From: Acidimicrobiaceae bacterium
GTDB lineage: Bacteria > Actinomycetota > Acidimicrobiia > Acidimicrobiales > Aldehydirespiratoraceae
Direction: 5' to 3'
Assembly (NCBI GenBank): GCA_009843915.1
Contig: VYCM01000037.1
Span: forward strand, 1 to 64,000
Length of the DNA: 64,000 bases
A program made the position numbers and the translations under genes. Shown here in pieces: positions 7,894 to 17,146 of this stretch; the first letter of the stretch is position 1, and each line of letters begins with the position of its first letter. The notes below the pieces were generated by a model. The model made no database searches, was not told the DNA's origin, and saw only the letters and a program-made list of their open reading frames with translations.

Positions 7894-9978
7894 ATGGCTG
7901 ATTGGCGGCTGGCCGTCGACATCGGCGGGACTTTCACCGACGTGGTGCTGCTCGACAGCCAGTCGGGCCGGGTGGTAGTGGACAAGACCCTCACCACTCC
8001 GGCCGCGCCCCTGGAGGGCGTGCGCGCCGGCGTCACCCAGCTCCTGTCGAAGGCGCAGGTCACCCCGGCGGAGATCACCGCGCCCATCGTGCATGCGACC
8101 ACCCTCATCACCAACGCCTTGATCGAGGGTCGAACCGGCCGGGCCGGACTGGTGACGACGATGGGTTTCGGAGACACGCTGCTGATCCGCGACGAGCACC
8201 GCTACGACATGTACGACCTCCAGATCGAGTTCCCCGATCCCCCCATCGGTCGGGATCTCACCTTCGAGATCGATGAGCGCACGTCGGCTACCGGCGCAGT
8301 GCTGGCTGAGCCGTCGGCCGCCGACCTGGACCGGCTGGGCTCGCAGTTGGCCGACGCGGCGGTGGAGTCGGTGGCCGTGTGCCTGCTCAACTCCTACGTC
8401 AACCCGGCCAACGAGCAGGCCGTAGCCGAGTATCTCCGCAACCGACTCGGAGTGCCGGTATGTGTCTCGGCCGAGATCTCGCCCCAGATCCGCGAATACC
8501 CCCGCATGATCACTGCGGCCTGCAACGCGGCCACCATGCCGGTGATCGGCCCCTACCTCGACGAGTTGCAGAGGTGGCTCTCGGCGGAGGGTTTCGGCGG
8601 GGCCGTGCTGATGATGCTGTCCAACGGCGGTGTGGTGTCGGCGGACGACGCGGCACGGGGTCCGATCCGCCTGGTCGAGTCGGGGCCGGCGGCCGGCGCC
8701 CTGGCCGGCACGTGGTACGCGAACCGCCTCGGTTCCGAGCGGCTGCTTTGCTTCGACATGGGCGGCACCACGGCCAAGGCCTGCCTGATCGAGGACGGTG
8801 AGCCTGCGCTCACCAACACCTTCGAGGTGGCCAGGATCTACCGGTTCAAGAAGGGGTCGGGCTTCCCGGTGTCGGTGCCGTCGGTCGACCTGGTCGAGAT
8901 CGGTGCGGGCGGGGGATCGCTGGCCCGCCTCGACCGCTTCGGCCTGCTCAAGGTGGGACCGGAGTCCGCCGGGGCCGATCCCGGTCCCGCCTCCTACGGC
9001 CGGGGCGGTACCGCGGCCGCGGTGACCGACGCCGACGTGGTGCTGGGACTGCTCGATCCCGATGCCTTCCTGGGCGGCGACATGCGCCTCGATGCGGCCG
9101 CGGCCTCGGCCGCCGCCGCTCGTCAGGCCGAGGGTCTGGGGCTGTCACCGGTGGACACGGCCGCGGGGATCCACGAGGTCGTCAACCAGAACATGGCGGC
9201 CGCCGCCCGCATGCACGGCGTGGAACAGGGGGTGGATCTTCGAGGGGTGACCATTCTGGCCTTCGGCGGTGCCGGACCGGTGCACGCTTGCGGTGTGGCC
9301 GATCTGTTGGAGAGCGACCGGGTGGTCTTCCCGGTCAACGCCAGCGTGCTCTCCGCGTTCGGGACGCTGGTGTCGCCGGTGCGCATCGATCTGGCCCGTT
9401 CCATGCCGCGCCTGCTCGAAAGCGTGGACATCGCCGAGCGGGACGGGCTTCTCGACGAACTGCGAGGCGAGGGTCGCAGGGTGCTCTCCGCCGCCGGGGT
9501 GCCCGCCGCTGACGTGCGCTTCCGCTACGGGCTCGATGCCCGGTACTCGGGCCAGGGCAACGAGATCACGGTCTGGGTGGGCACGGGCGAGGCCTGGCCC
9601 GCAAGCGAGGCCGACGTGCGGGCCGCCTTCGAGTCGGAATACCGGCGGATCTACGGCATGACCATTCCCGATGTGGCCGTCGAGGCAGTGACCTGGCGGC
9701 TGTCGGCCTACGCCGAGAAGGTCCAGGTGCGCCCGGACACTGGGGCCACTGGTGAGGCCGGTGCGGCTGAGCCGGTGTCGCGGCGTGCGGTGGTGTTCGC
9801 GCGGGGCACCGCCGCGGTTGATGTGCCCGTGTACCGGCGACAGGATCTTGGCGTGGGAGCGACGTTCGGGGGCCCGGCCATCGTGGAGGAGCGCGAGACC
9901 ACCACCGTGATCCGGCCGGGCTGGGAGGCCGAAGTGGCGCCGGACGGCAGTTTGGTGGCCACTAGGAGCCGGCGGTGA
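7894..9978 (+). CDS. Hydantoinase/oxoprolinase family protein, A subunit (HyuA-like)
   Basis: MADWRLAVDIGGTFTDVVLLD; HATTLITNALIEGRTGRAGLVTT; FDMGGTTAKACLIEDG; ATG 7894 preferred over ORF start 7813. Confidence 0.9.
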   Translation: MADWRLAVDIGGTFTDVVLLDSQSGRVVVDKTLTTPAAPLEGVRAGVTQLLSKAQVTPAEITAPIVHATTLITNALIEGRTGRAGLVTTMGFGDTLLIRDEHRYDMYDLQIEFPDPPIGRDLTFEIDERTSATGAVLAEPSAADLDRLGSQLADAAVESVAVCLLNSYVNPANEQAVAEYLRNRLGVPVCVSAEISPQIREYPRMITAACNAATMPVIGPYLDELQRWLSAEGFGGAVLMMLSNGGVVSADDAARGPIRLVESGPAAGALAGTWYANRLGSERLLCFDMGGTTAKACLIEDGEPALTNTFEVARIYRFKKGSGFPVSVPSVDLVEIGAGGGSLARLDRFGLLKVGPESAGADPGPASYGRGGTAAAVTDADVVLGLLDPDAFLGGDMRLDAAAASAAAARQAEGLGLSPVDTAAGIHEVVNQNMAAAARMHGVEQGVDLRGVTILAFGGAGPVHACGVADLLESDRVVFPVNASVLSAFGTLVSPVRIDLARSMPRLLESVDIAERDGLLDELRGEGRRVLSAAGVPAADVRFRYGLDARYSGQGNEITVWVGTGEAWPASEADVRAAFESEYRRIYGMTIPDVAVEAVTWRLSAYAEKVQVRPDTGATGEAGAAEPVSRRAVVFARGTAAVDVPVYRRQDLGVGATFGGPAIVEERETTTVIRPGWEAEVAPDGSLVATRSRR

Positions 9979-11612
9979 CCGCGGCTCGCGCCTTCGATCC
10001 GGTGGAGCTGGAGATCCTGTGGCAGTCGCTGATCTCCACGGTGAACGAGCAGGCCCGGGCCCTCCAGCGGGCCGCGTTCAGCCCCATCGTGCGCGAGGCC
10101 GGAGACCTGGCCAACGCGGTGTTCGACCGGCGGGGTCGCATGGTGGCCCAGGCGGTGACGGGCACACCGGGCCACATCAACAGCCTGGCCCTGGGCGCAG
10201 CCGCCATGCTGGAGGAGTACCCGGTCGAGTCGCTGGCGCCCGGCGACGTGCTCATCACCAACGATCCCTACAAGACCGCGGGCCAGCTCCTCGACGTGAC
10301 CGTGCTCGTGCCGGCCTGGCGGGTGCCGGCGGGCGGGGGCGAGGCCCGGCTGATCGCCCTGTTCGGCTCCACAATCCACCACACCGACGTGGGCGGCTAC
10401 GGCATCGGTGCCGGGGGCCGGGACTGTTTCGAGGAAGGGCTCTGGATCCCGATCTGCAGGCTCATGACAGGCGACGGCGCCGGAGGCTCGGAGCGCAACT
10501 CCGACGTCTGGAAGTTCATCCTGTCGAATGTCCGCCAGCCGGATCACATGGCCGGCGACCTCCATGCCCAGATGGCCTCGGGCGAGGTGGGAGCGCAGCG
10601 GCTGGCCACACTGTGCGACACCCACGGCCTCGACGACATAGAGGATCTCGCCGACGAGATCATCGAGCGCTCCGAGGCTGCGACGAGGGCCACCATCCGT
10701 GAACTGGACGCAGGCAGCCATGGCGCGTCGGCGGTGCTCGACCTGGCCGATGGAAGCCGGGTGGACATCGTGTGCACCATGCATGTCGATCCCGAGGCCG
10801 GGGAGATCACGGTGGACTACGAGGGCTCCAGCGAGGCCAGCCCCTGGGGAATCAACGTGGTCCGCAACTACACCCACGCCTACACCACCTTCACGGTCCG
10901 GTCGGTCCTCAACCCCGACATACCCAACAATCACGGCAGCCTGGCGCCCATCAAGATGAGGGCCCCGGAGGGATCGGTCGTGCACGCGGTACCGCCGCAG
11001 CCGGGCACGGCCCGTCATGTGGTCGGGATGTTCCTGCCCAATGCGCTGCTCAAAGCTCTGGCCCGGGTCAAGCCCTCCGGTGCCATGGCCGAGGGCGCCG
11101 GTGCGGTATGGACCATGCAGGTCAACGGCCACCACGAGGACGGGTCGCCGTTCATCACCGCCATGTTCACCTACGCGGGCGGCGTGGGAGCCCGGGCCAC
11201 CAAGCCCGGTCTCGATGCTTGCTCGTACCCCACCGGAGTGTCGGCGGTACCCATCGAGGTGGTGGAGGCGTCGGCCCCGGTCCGGTTCCTGCGCAAGGCG
11301 CTGCGCCCGGACTCGGGCGGCGGCGGAGCCCAGCCCGGCGGGTTGGGCCAGGTAATCGAATTCGAGGTGGACACGGCCCGGCCCTGGCAGCTCAACGCGG
11401 TGACCAGCCGCCTGACCGAGCCGCCCCAGGGCATCTTCGGGGGAGAGCCGGGCGCGTCGGGGTCGTTCCAGGTGAACGGCGAGCCGGTGACCACCCAGAC
11501 CCGCATAACGCTCCAGCCCGGCGACACCGTGCGCCTGGAACTGCCCGGAGGCGGCGGATACGGCGCGCCGGCATCGAACCCGCCAGATCAGGATCAGCCG
11601 GTCGGGTCGTGA
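9975..11612 (+). CDS. Hydantoinase B/oxoprolinase family protein (HyuB-like)
   Basis: FDPVELEILWQSLISTVNEQARALQRAAFSPIVREAGDLANAVFD...; overlaps the HyuA stop by 4 nt. Confidence 0.9.
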   Translation: MTAARAFDPVELEILWQSLISTVNEQARALQRAAFSPIVREAGDLANAVFDRRGRMVAQAVTGTPGHINSLALGAAAMLEEYPVESLAPGDVLITNDPYKTAGQLLDVTVLVPAWRVPAGGGEARLIALFGSTIHHTDVGGYGIGAGGRDCFEEGLWIPICRLMTGDGAGGSERNSDVWKFILSNVRQPDHMAGDLHAQMASGEVGAQRLATLCDTHGLDDIEDLADEIIERSEAATRATIRELDAGSHGASAVLDLADGSRVDIVCTMHVDPEAGEITVDYEGSSEASPWGINVVRNYTHAYTTFTVRSVLNPDIPNNHGSLAPIKMRAPEGSVVHAVPPQPGTARHVVGMFLPNALLKALARVKPSGAMAEGAGAVWTMQVNGHHEDGSPFITAMFTYAGGVGARATKPGLDACSYPTGVSAVPIEVVEASAPVRFLRKALRPDSGGGGAQPGGLGQVIEFEVDTARPWQLNAVTSRLTEPPQGIFGGEPGASGSFQVNGEPVTTQTRITLQPGDTVRLELPGGGGYGAPASNPPDQDQPVGS

Positions 11613-13159
11613 GCACCTGGGCTGAGCCCGTGTCCTTCGCGTCGGTGTGGGATCGGGCCGTTTCCGGCCGCGCCGACGAGACGTTCCTGATCTTCGAGAC
11701 GCCGTCGGGAGACGTGTCCCGCTGGAGCTACGGAGACTTCGATGAGGCGGTGGACCGGGTGGCCGGGACTCTGGTCGCTCTGGGTGCTGAGCCGGGCGCG
11801 GCCGTCCATCTCGCCCTGACCAACTCGCCGACGTTCGTGGCCGCATGGCTGGCCGCGTCCCGCTTGGGTGCCTGGATCGTGCCATCGGACCCGATGGGCC
11901 GGGCGCCGGAGCTGGCCGGACACATCGAGCGCACCCGTCCCACTGTTGGGCTGTGCGCCGGAGACCGAGCCGACGTCTACCGGGCCGCGGTTGCGGCCGC
12001 GGGCCGGATGGATCTTCCCGTGATCGAGATCGACGAGGCCGACACCACGCTGGCGCCGTTCGACGCCACGCCTCTAGCCGCCGCTGAGCGACCGGAGGCC
12101 GGTCTGCGCGACAGGGCCGCGGTGATGTTCACGTCGGGCACCACGGGACGGCCCAAGGGTGTGGAGGTGACCCAGGCCAACTACGCGTTTGCCGGCAAGG
12201 TCATGGCCGAGGCGGCCGGGCTCGCTCCTGAGGACCGGCAGCTGGTGGTGCTGCCCCTGTTCCACGCCAACGCCCAGTACTACTCGTTCGCGTCGGCCAT
12301 CTGGACCGGGGCGAGCGTGGCCCTGATGCCGGCCTTCTCGGCGTCGGGGTTCCTGCCGGCGGCGGCCCGCCACTCGGCCACCTGTGCGAGCCTGTTCGCC
12401 GCCCCCATCCGCATGATCCTGGCCCGGGGCGGCCCCTCCGGCGGCCTGCGCCTGCGTCACTGCTGGTATGCGCAGAACATCGCCGCCGACCAGTACGAAA
12501 CCGTGGCTGGATGGTTCGGCTGCCGGCCCCGCCAGCTCTACGGCATGACCGAGACCATCCCCGCGGTCCTCACCGACGAAGCGGCCGACCCGCACCACGC
12601 CTCGATGGGCCGGGTCTCGGCGGGCTGCGCAGTGGACGTGCAGGACGCGGCCGGAAGCTCGGTGGAGCCGGGGGCCGTCGGCGAGGTGGTCGTGGGCGGC
12701 GAGCCGGGCATCACCCTGTTCGCGGGTTACCTCGACGCGCCCGACATCACCGCAGCCAGCTTCCGGGACGGCTGGTTCCTCACCGGCGACCGGGCGGTAC
12801 GTGACGACACCGGACGCCACTACTTTGACGGCCGTCGCTCTGACGTGCTCAAGGTGTCGGGCGAGAACGTCTCGATTGTCGAGGTCGAGTCCACCCTGGC
12901 CGAGCATCCCGCGGTGCTGGAGGCCGCGGTGGTGGGCCGCCCCGACGAGATCCGCGACGAGGTGCCGGTCGCCTTCGTGGTCGCGGCCGACCCGTCGGCA
13001 CCCCCCTCTGTCTCCGAACTCGACGCCTGGTGCGCCGAGCGCCTGGCCAAAGCCAAGCGCCCCGTGGTCATCGCCCTCATCGACGAACTGCCCCGAACCA
13101 GCGTCGGCAAGATCCGCAAGTTCCTGCTTACCGAGAAGGCCGCGGCCCGACCCGGTTAG
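11609..13159 (+). CDS. AMP-binding acyl-CoA ligase (CaiC-like)
   Basis: VMFTSGTTGRPKGVEVTQANY, YGMTETIPAVLTDE, GWFLTGDRAVRDD; GTG start overlapping the HyuB stop. Confidence 0.85.
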   Translation: MSTWAEPVSFASVWDRAVSGRADETFLIFETPSGDVSRWSYGDFDEAVDRVAGTLVALGAEPGAAVHLALTNSPTFVAAWLAASRLGAWIVPSDPMGRAPELAGHIERTRPTVGLCAGDRADVYRAAVAAAGRMDLPVIEIDEADTTLAPFDATPLAAAERPEAGLRDRAAVMFTSGTTGRPKGVEVTQANYAFAGKVMAEAAGLAPEDRQLVVLPLFHANAQYYSFASAIWTGASVALMPAFSASGFLPAAARHSATCASLFAAPIRMILARGGPSGGLRLRHCWYAQNIAADQYETVAGWFGCRPRQLYGMTETIPAVLTDEAADPHHASMGRVSAGCAVDVQDAAGSSVEPGAVGEVVVGGEPGITLFAGYLDAPDITAASFRDGWFLTGDRAVRDDTGRHYFDGRRSDVLKVSGENVSIVEVESTLAEHPAVLEAAVVGRPDEIRDEVPVAFVVAADPSAPPSVSELDAWCAERLAKAKRPVVIALIDELPRTSVGKIRKFLLTEKAAARPG

Positions 13160-16100
13160 GGGCCGGCCAGACGCTTCAGCGCTCGGAGCAGGAGGCCGCA
13201 GGTGGCCTCGACCTTCCATACATTGCCGGGCAGCGGCTGGGTGTCGTAGACCCACGCCCAGGAGGCCTCTCTGAGCGCTTCGGGGTCGTGGAGGCTGGCG
13301 CCGAGCAATCGCTCCTCAGAGCGCGTGGCACGGTACGGCTTGGGCGCCACCGCGCCGAGGGACACCCGTGCGTCGGCGATGGTGGCGCCGTCTTCGTCGA
13401 GTGCCAGAGACACTGCCGCCGAGCACACCGCGAAGTCACCCGCGTAGAGCCTCAGCTTCTCGAAGGCGGCGGGGCGGGCGCGGGCCGCGGCAGGCACGCT
13501 CACCTGTGTCAGCAGTTCGGCCTCGGCCAGGTCGGGCTCACCCGGCCCCGCGTAGAGCTTGTCGATCTCTCGCCGGCGGGGCGGCTTCGACCCGGACGGC
13601 ACACTCTCGGCGACGGCGTCGAGGGCCAGCAGGCCGGTGGCCAGGTCCGACGGGGTGACGGCTTGACAGCGATGCCCGCCGAGGACTGCGTGATGGAACC
13701 GGTGATCGCCTAGCACGGCGTAACAGGGGCTGGTCCATCCGCTGCGCTTGTAGCAGGGGAAGCCGTTGCGATAGAAGGCGCAGCGCTTCTCCTGCAGGAG
13801 GTTGCCGCCGACTGTGGCCAGCTCGCGGATCTGGTGGGTGGCGAGCTCTTCGAGCAGGTCGGACAGCATCGAGTCACCCGGCCGGGCATCCGGCGCCGAC
13901 ATCCGTCGGCGAAGATCCTCCAGGGTGACCGCGGCGCCGATCCTCAGGTCGCCGCTTGGCGTCTCATCGAGCCGTCGCAACTCGCTCACGGAGGTCGTGT
14001 CGATGAGGCGAACCGGCGCGGTCAGCCGCTGCTGCCGGGCCACCAGCAGGTCAGTGCCACCTGCCAGATAGTCAGAGCCATCAGGCCGGGTGGCACAGGC
14101 CTCGACGGCCGCGGCCACGGTGGCGGGCTGCTCGATGGCCTCGATCTCCGGAACAGGTGCCGCCGGGTCTCGCCTGCTTCGCCGTCGGCGGGCCCGCCGG
14201 TCGAGGAGCTTGAAGAGGCCGCGCCCGTAGAGACTGCGCATCAGGTCGGTCCAGATCATTTCCCAGCCCAGGGCGCCGGGCCTAGGCCTGCCGCGGCTGA
14301 CGCGGGCGGTCGAGGTGTGCGGATTCAGCAGCGGTAGGAGCTTCTCGGGGGTGAGGGGCAGCTCCCTTACTCGAACACCGGTGGCGTGGGCCACCGCATT
14401 GGCCACCGCGGCCGGCGTGGGCACCACGCCGATCTCGCCGATTCCCTTCGCTCCGTAGGGTCCGGCCGGGTCGTGCCCGTCGAGCAGGATGGCCCGGATC
14501 GGAGGCAGGTCCGAAGCCCGCGGCGCGCGGTAGTCCAGCAAGCTCGGGTTTATGAGGCGTCCCTGCTCGTAGACGAGCTCCTCGCCGAGGGCGGCCCCGA
14601 GCCCCATAGCCATGGCCCCCACCGCCTGGCCCTCGGCCGCGGCCGGGTTGAGGGCCGCGCCCGAGTCGTGCACCGTCACCGCGTCGACCACCTTGACCTG
14701 GCCGGTGGCGTGGTCCACCTCTACCTCCACCGCCTGAACGCAGAAGGAGTAGGCGGGCGAGAAGTGACCCAGCCCGTGTTCCTTGTCCATCTTGTCGACG
14801 TCGGTGAGGTAGCGGCCCTCCACGCGCAGGCAGCCGTCGGACTCGTTCTCGGCGAGAGCCACGAGGTCGCCAATCGGCACCGCGTCGGCCCCGGAACGGG
14901 CCTCACCCCCGACGAGCGTGACCTGGGCAGAACCGACACCGAACTTGGCCGCGGCGGTCTCCTTGAGGGCTCGGGCGGCGCCCCGGGCCGCGTCGGCGGT
15001 GGCGTGGCCGCTCCACATCGTGCCCCGCGAGGACCACGCCCCGAGGTCCTGGGGAGCGTCGTGGCTGTCCATCATGGTCACCGACACGTCGTCGAAGGTC
15101 AGGCCCAGCTCGTCGGCCGCGATCTGACGGAGCAGCGCAGCCTGGCCCGTTCCGGCGTCGGCCCCGGCGAAGCACACCCGAGCGGTACCGTCGTCGTGGA
15201 CCTCCACCGCGGCCTCGCTCAGCTCGGAGTGCTCGAAGGCGTTGGCTCCGGAGACGTGAACCGCCGCGGCCACGCCCACTCCGCGCCCGCCGCCGGCCAG
15301 CTCCCGCTTGGCCTCCCAGCCGATCTCATCCCGGGCCCGCCGGAGACACTCGTCGAGGCGAGCCGATCCGAGCCGCCAGCCGGTCAGGGTCACATCACCG
15401 CTGCGGGGAGTATTCAGAAGCCTCAGCTCGATCGGGTCGATGGCGAGCTTCTCGGCCAGCTCGTCGATCTGCGACTCCGTCGCGAAGGTCATCTGCGGAT
15501 TGCCGTAGCCCCGAAACGACGCCCCCGGTTGCTTGTTGGTGTAGACCAGTGACACCGCCGTCTCGCAGCCGCCGAGCCGGTACGGCCCGGCGGCCAGCAT
15601 GGTGGCGTAGATGGCCACCGACGGCCCGGCGTGGTTGTACGCGCCGTTGTCCACCGTGACGTAACCGTCGCGGTGGGTGAGAGTTCCGTCGCGCCGGGCG
15701 CCGGTGGCGAGTTGGACGCCGAAGGCATGACGCACGGCAGTGGCCGCGAACTCCTCGTCGCGGTCGAGCACCAGCCGCACCGGCCGCTTCGTTCTGATCG
15801 CCAGCGCGGCGGCGATCACCTCGTGGCAGCCGGCCTTGGCCTTGGCCCCGAAGCCGCCCCCGACGGCCACGGGGTGAGTGCGGACCTGGTCCATGTCCAG
15901 ATCGAGCAGGTGGGCGACCTCCTTGCGCACGAAATAGGGCGCCTGGGTGGACACCCAAAGATCCAGCTGCTGACGGGCCGCGTCCCATCTGGCGACCGTT
16001 GAGTGGGGCTCCAGGCACACATGGGCTGCGGGTTTGTAGGCGTAGTGTCCGCTGACCGTGACCTCAGCTTCGGAGCGCGCCGTGTCCGGGTCGCCGTAGC

Positions 16101-16569
16101 TGCGGACCACCTGCATGGCGAGGTTGCCGATGGCATCGTCATGGACGGTGGGGGCTTCGCCGACGCGGGCGAACTGGGCCGTGACGGCGCTGGCTCGAGG
16201 CTTGTAGGCGACATCGATCAGATCGAGGGCCGCGTCGGCATCGGCCCGGGTGCGGGCCGCCACCGCGGCCACCTCCTCGCCGATGAACCGGACCCGGCCC
16301 CGCGCCAACGCGAACCGGTCGCGGAACGGATCGCCCAAGTGCAGGTAGGTACGGTCCGGGAGGTCGTCGGCAGTGATCACCGCAGCTACGCCGCTGAGGG
16401 CTTCGGCCCGGGAGGTGTCGATGCTGCGGATGTCGGCGTGAGGGTGGGGACTGCGCAGGATTCGGGCCTCGAGCATCCCCGACAGCACCACATCGGTGGT
16501 GTAGACGGCTGCGCCCGAGGTCCGCTCGTTCCACTGGTTGGGCCGAACCCGCCGACCGAGAACGCTCAA
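13156..16569 (-). CDS. Xanthine dehydrogenase-family fusion: molybdopterin-binding subunit + FAD-binding subunit
   Basis: N-terminal Mo domain (TSGAAVYTTDV, GGFGAKAKAGCHE, GASFRGYGNPQ) continues in frame into a CoxM-like FAD domain (YLAGGTDLLVARQQ, ATVGGNLLQEKRC). Confidence 0.88.
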   Translation of the reverse strand: MSVLGRRVRPNQWNERTSGAAVYTTDVVLSGMLEARILRSPHPHADIRSIDTSRAEALSGVAAVITADDLPDRTYLHLGDPFRDRFALARGRVRFIGEEVAAVAARTRADADAALDLIDVAYKPRASAVTAQFARVGEAPTVHDDAIGNLAMQVVRSYGDPDTARSEAEVTVSGHYAYKPAAHVCLEPHSTVARWDAARQQLDLWVSTQAPYFVRKEVAHLLDLDMDQVRTHPVAVGGGFGAKAKAGCHEVIAAALAIRTKRPVRLVLDRDEEFAATAVRHAFGVQLATGARRDGTLTHRDGYVTVDNGAYNHAGPSVAIYATMLAAGPYRLGGCETAVSLVYTNKQPGASFRGYGNPQMTFATESQIDELAEKLAIDPIELRLLNTPRSGDVTLTGWRLGSARLDECLRRARDEIGWEAKRELAGGGRGVGVAAAVHVSGANAFEHSELSEAAVEVHDDGTARVCFAGADAGTGQAALLRQIAADELGLTFDDVSVTMMDSHDAPQDLGAWSSRGTMWSGHATADAARGAARALKETAAAKFGVGSAQVTLVGGEARSGADAVPIGDLVALAENESDGCLRVEGRYLTDVDKMDKEHGLGHFSPAYSFCVQAVEVEVDHATGQVKVVDAVTVHDSGAALNPAAAEGQAVGAMAMGLGAALGEELVYEQGRLINPSLLDYRAPRASDLPPIRAILLDGHDPAGPYGAKGIGEIGVVPTPAAVANAVAHATGVRVRELPLTPEKLLPLLNPHTSTARVSRGRPRPGALGWEMIWTDLMRSLYGRGLFKLLDRRARRRRSRRDPAAPVPEIEAIEQPATVAAAVEACATRPDGSDYLAGGTDLLVARQQRLTAPVRLIDTTSVSELRRLDETPSGDLRIGAAVTLEDLRRRMSAPDARPGDSMLSDLLEELATHQIRELATVGGNLLQEKRCAFYRNGFPCYKRSGWTSPCYAVLGDHRFHHAVLGGHRCQAVTPSDLATGLLALDAVAESVPSGSKPPRRREIDKLYAGPGEPDLAEAELLTQVSVPAAARARPAAFEKLRLYAGDFAVCSAAVSLALDEDGATIADARVSLGAVAPKPYRATRSEERLLGASLHDPEALREASWAWVYDTQPLPGNVWKVEATCGLLLRALKRLAGP

Positions 16570-16581
16570 GCTGGCCGCCTC

Positions 16582-17055
16582 TCAGGCTCCGTCCGGCGCG
16601 ACGCGACGGCTGGCGGCCTGCTGCACCGCCGCGACCACGCCGTTGTAGCCGGTGCAGCGGCAGAAGTTCCCTGCCAGGGCTTGCCGGACTTCGTCATCGG
16701 AGAAGGTGTCGCACTCACCGGATTCGATGAGCTGATAGGCCCGCACAACCAGTCCGGGTGTGCAATAGCCGCATTGCAGCCCGCTCCAGTCGGCAAACGA
16801 TTCCCGGAGAGCCGAGGCGTCGGCGGCCAAGCCCTCGACGGTTCGCACCGGCTCGTCCACCTGAGCGGCCAGCACCAGGCACGAGGGCACGGCCCGCTCG
16901 CCGACCAGCACGGTGCACGCTCCGCAGTCGCCCCGGCTGCAGGCTTCCTTGGTCCCGGTCAGGCCGAGGTGGCCGCGCAGAATGTCCAGCAGCGTGGCCG
17001 CCGAGGTCGTGTCGGCAGTCGTTTGGGATCCGTTGACAACCAGGCGGACGAGCAC
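16582..17055 (-). CDS. 2Fe-2S subunit of the xanthine dehydrogenase family
   Basis: CSRGDCGACTVLVGERAVPSC and CGYCTPGLV...NFCRCTGYNGVVAAV; GTG start inferred. Confidence 0.9.
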   Translation of the reverse strand: MLVRLVVNGSQTTADTTSAATLLDILRGHLGLTGTKEACSRGDCGACTVLVGERAVPSCLVLAAQVDEPVRTVEGLAADASALRESFADWSGLQCGYCTPGLVVRAYQLIESGECDTFSDDEVRQALAGNFCRCTGYNGVVAAVQQAASRRVAPDGA

Positions 17056-17146
17056 GACCCGCGACTGTAGGGGGGCTGCTCCGGCCGGTGGAAGCCGGTC
17101 TCGCCGCGTCGGCTGTCGCCGGTGCGGCCCACTAGCGTCCGCGCCG

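Noticed and set aside
9708-11885. 725-aa - strand ORF
   Set aside because: Antisense to HyuB and the start of the CoA ligase, which have clear family motifs.
14386-15552. 388-aa + strand ORF
   Set aside because: Antisense mirror of the xanthine dehydrogenase Mo domain.
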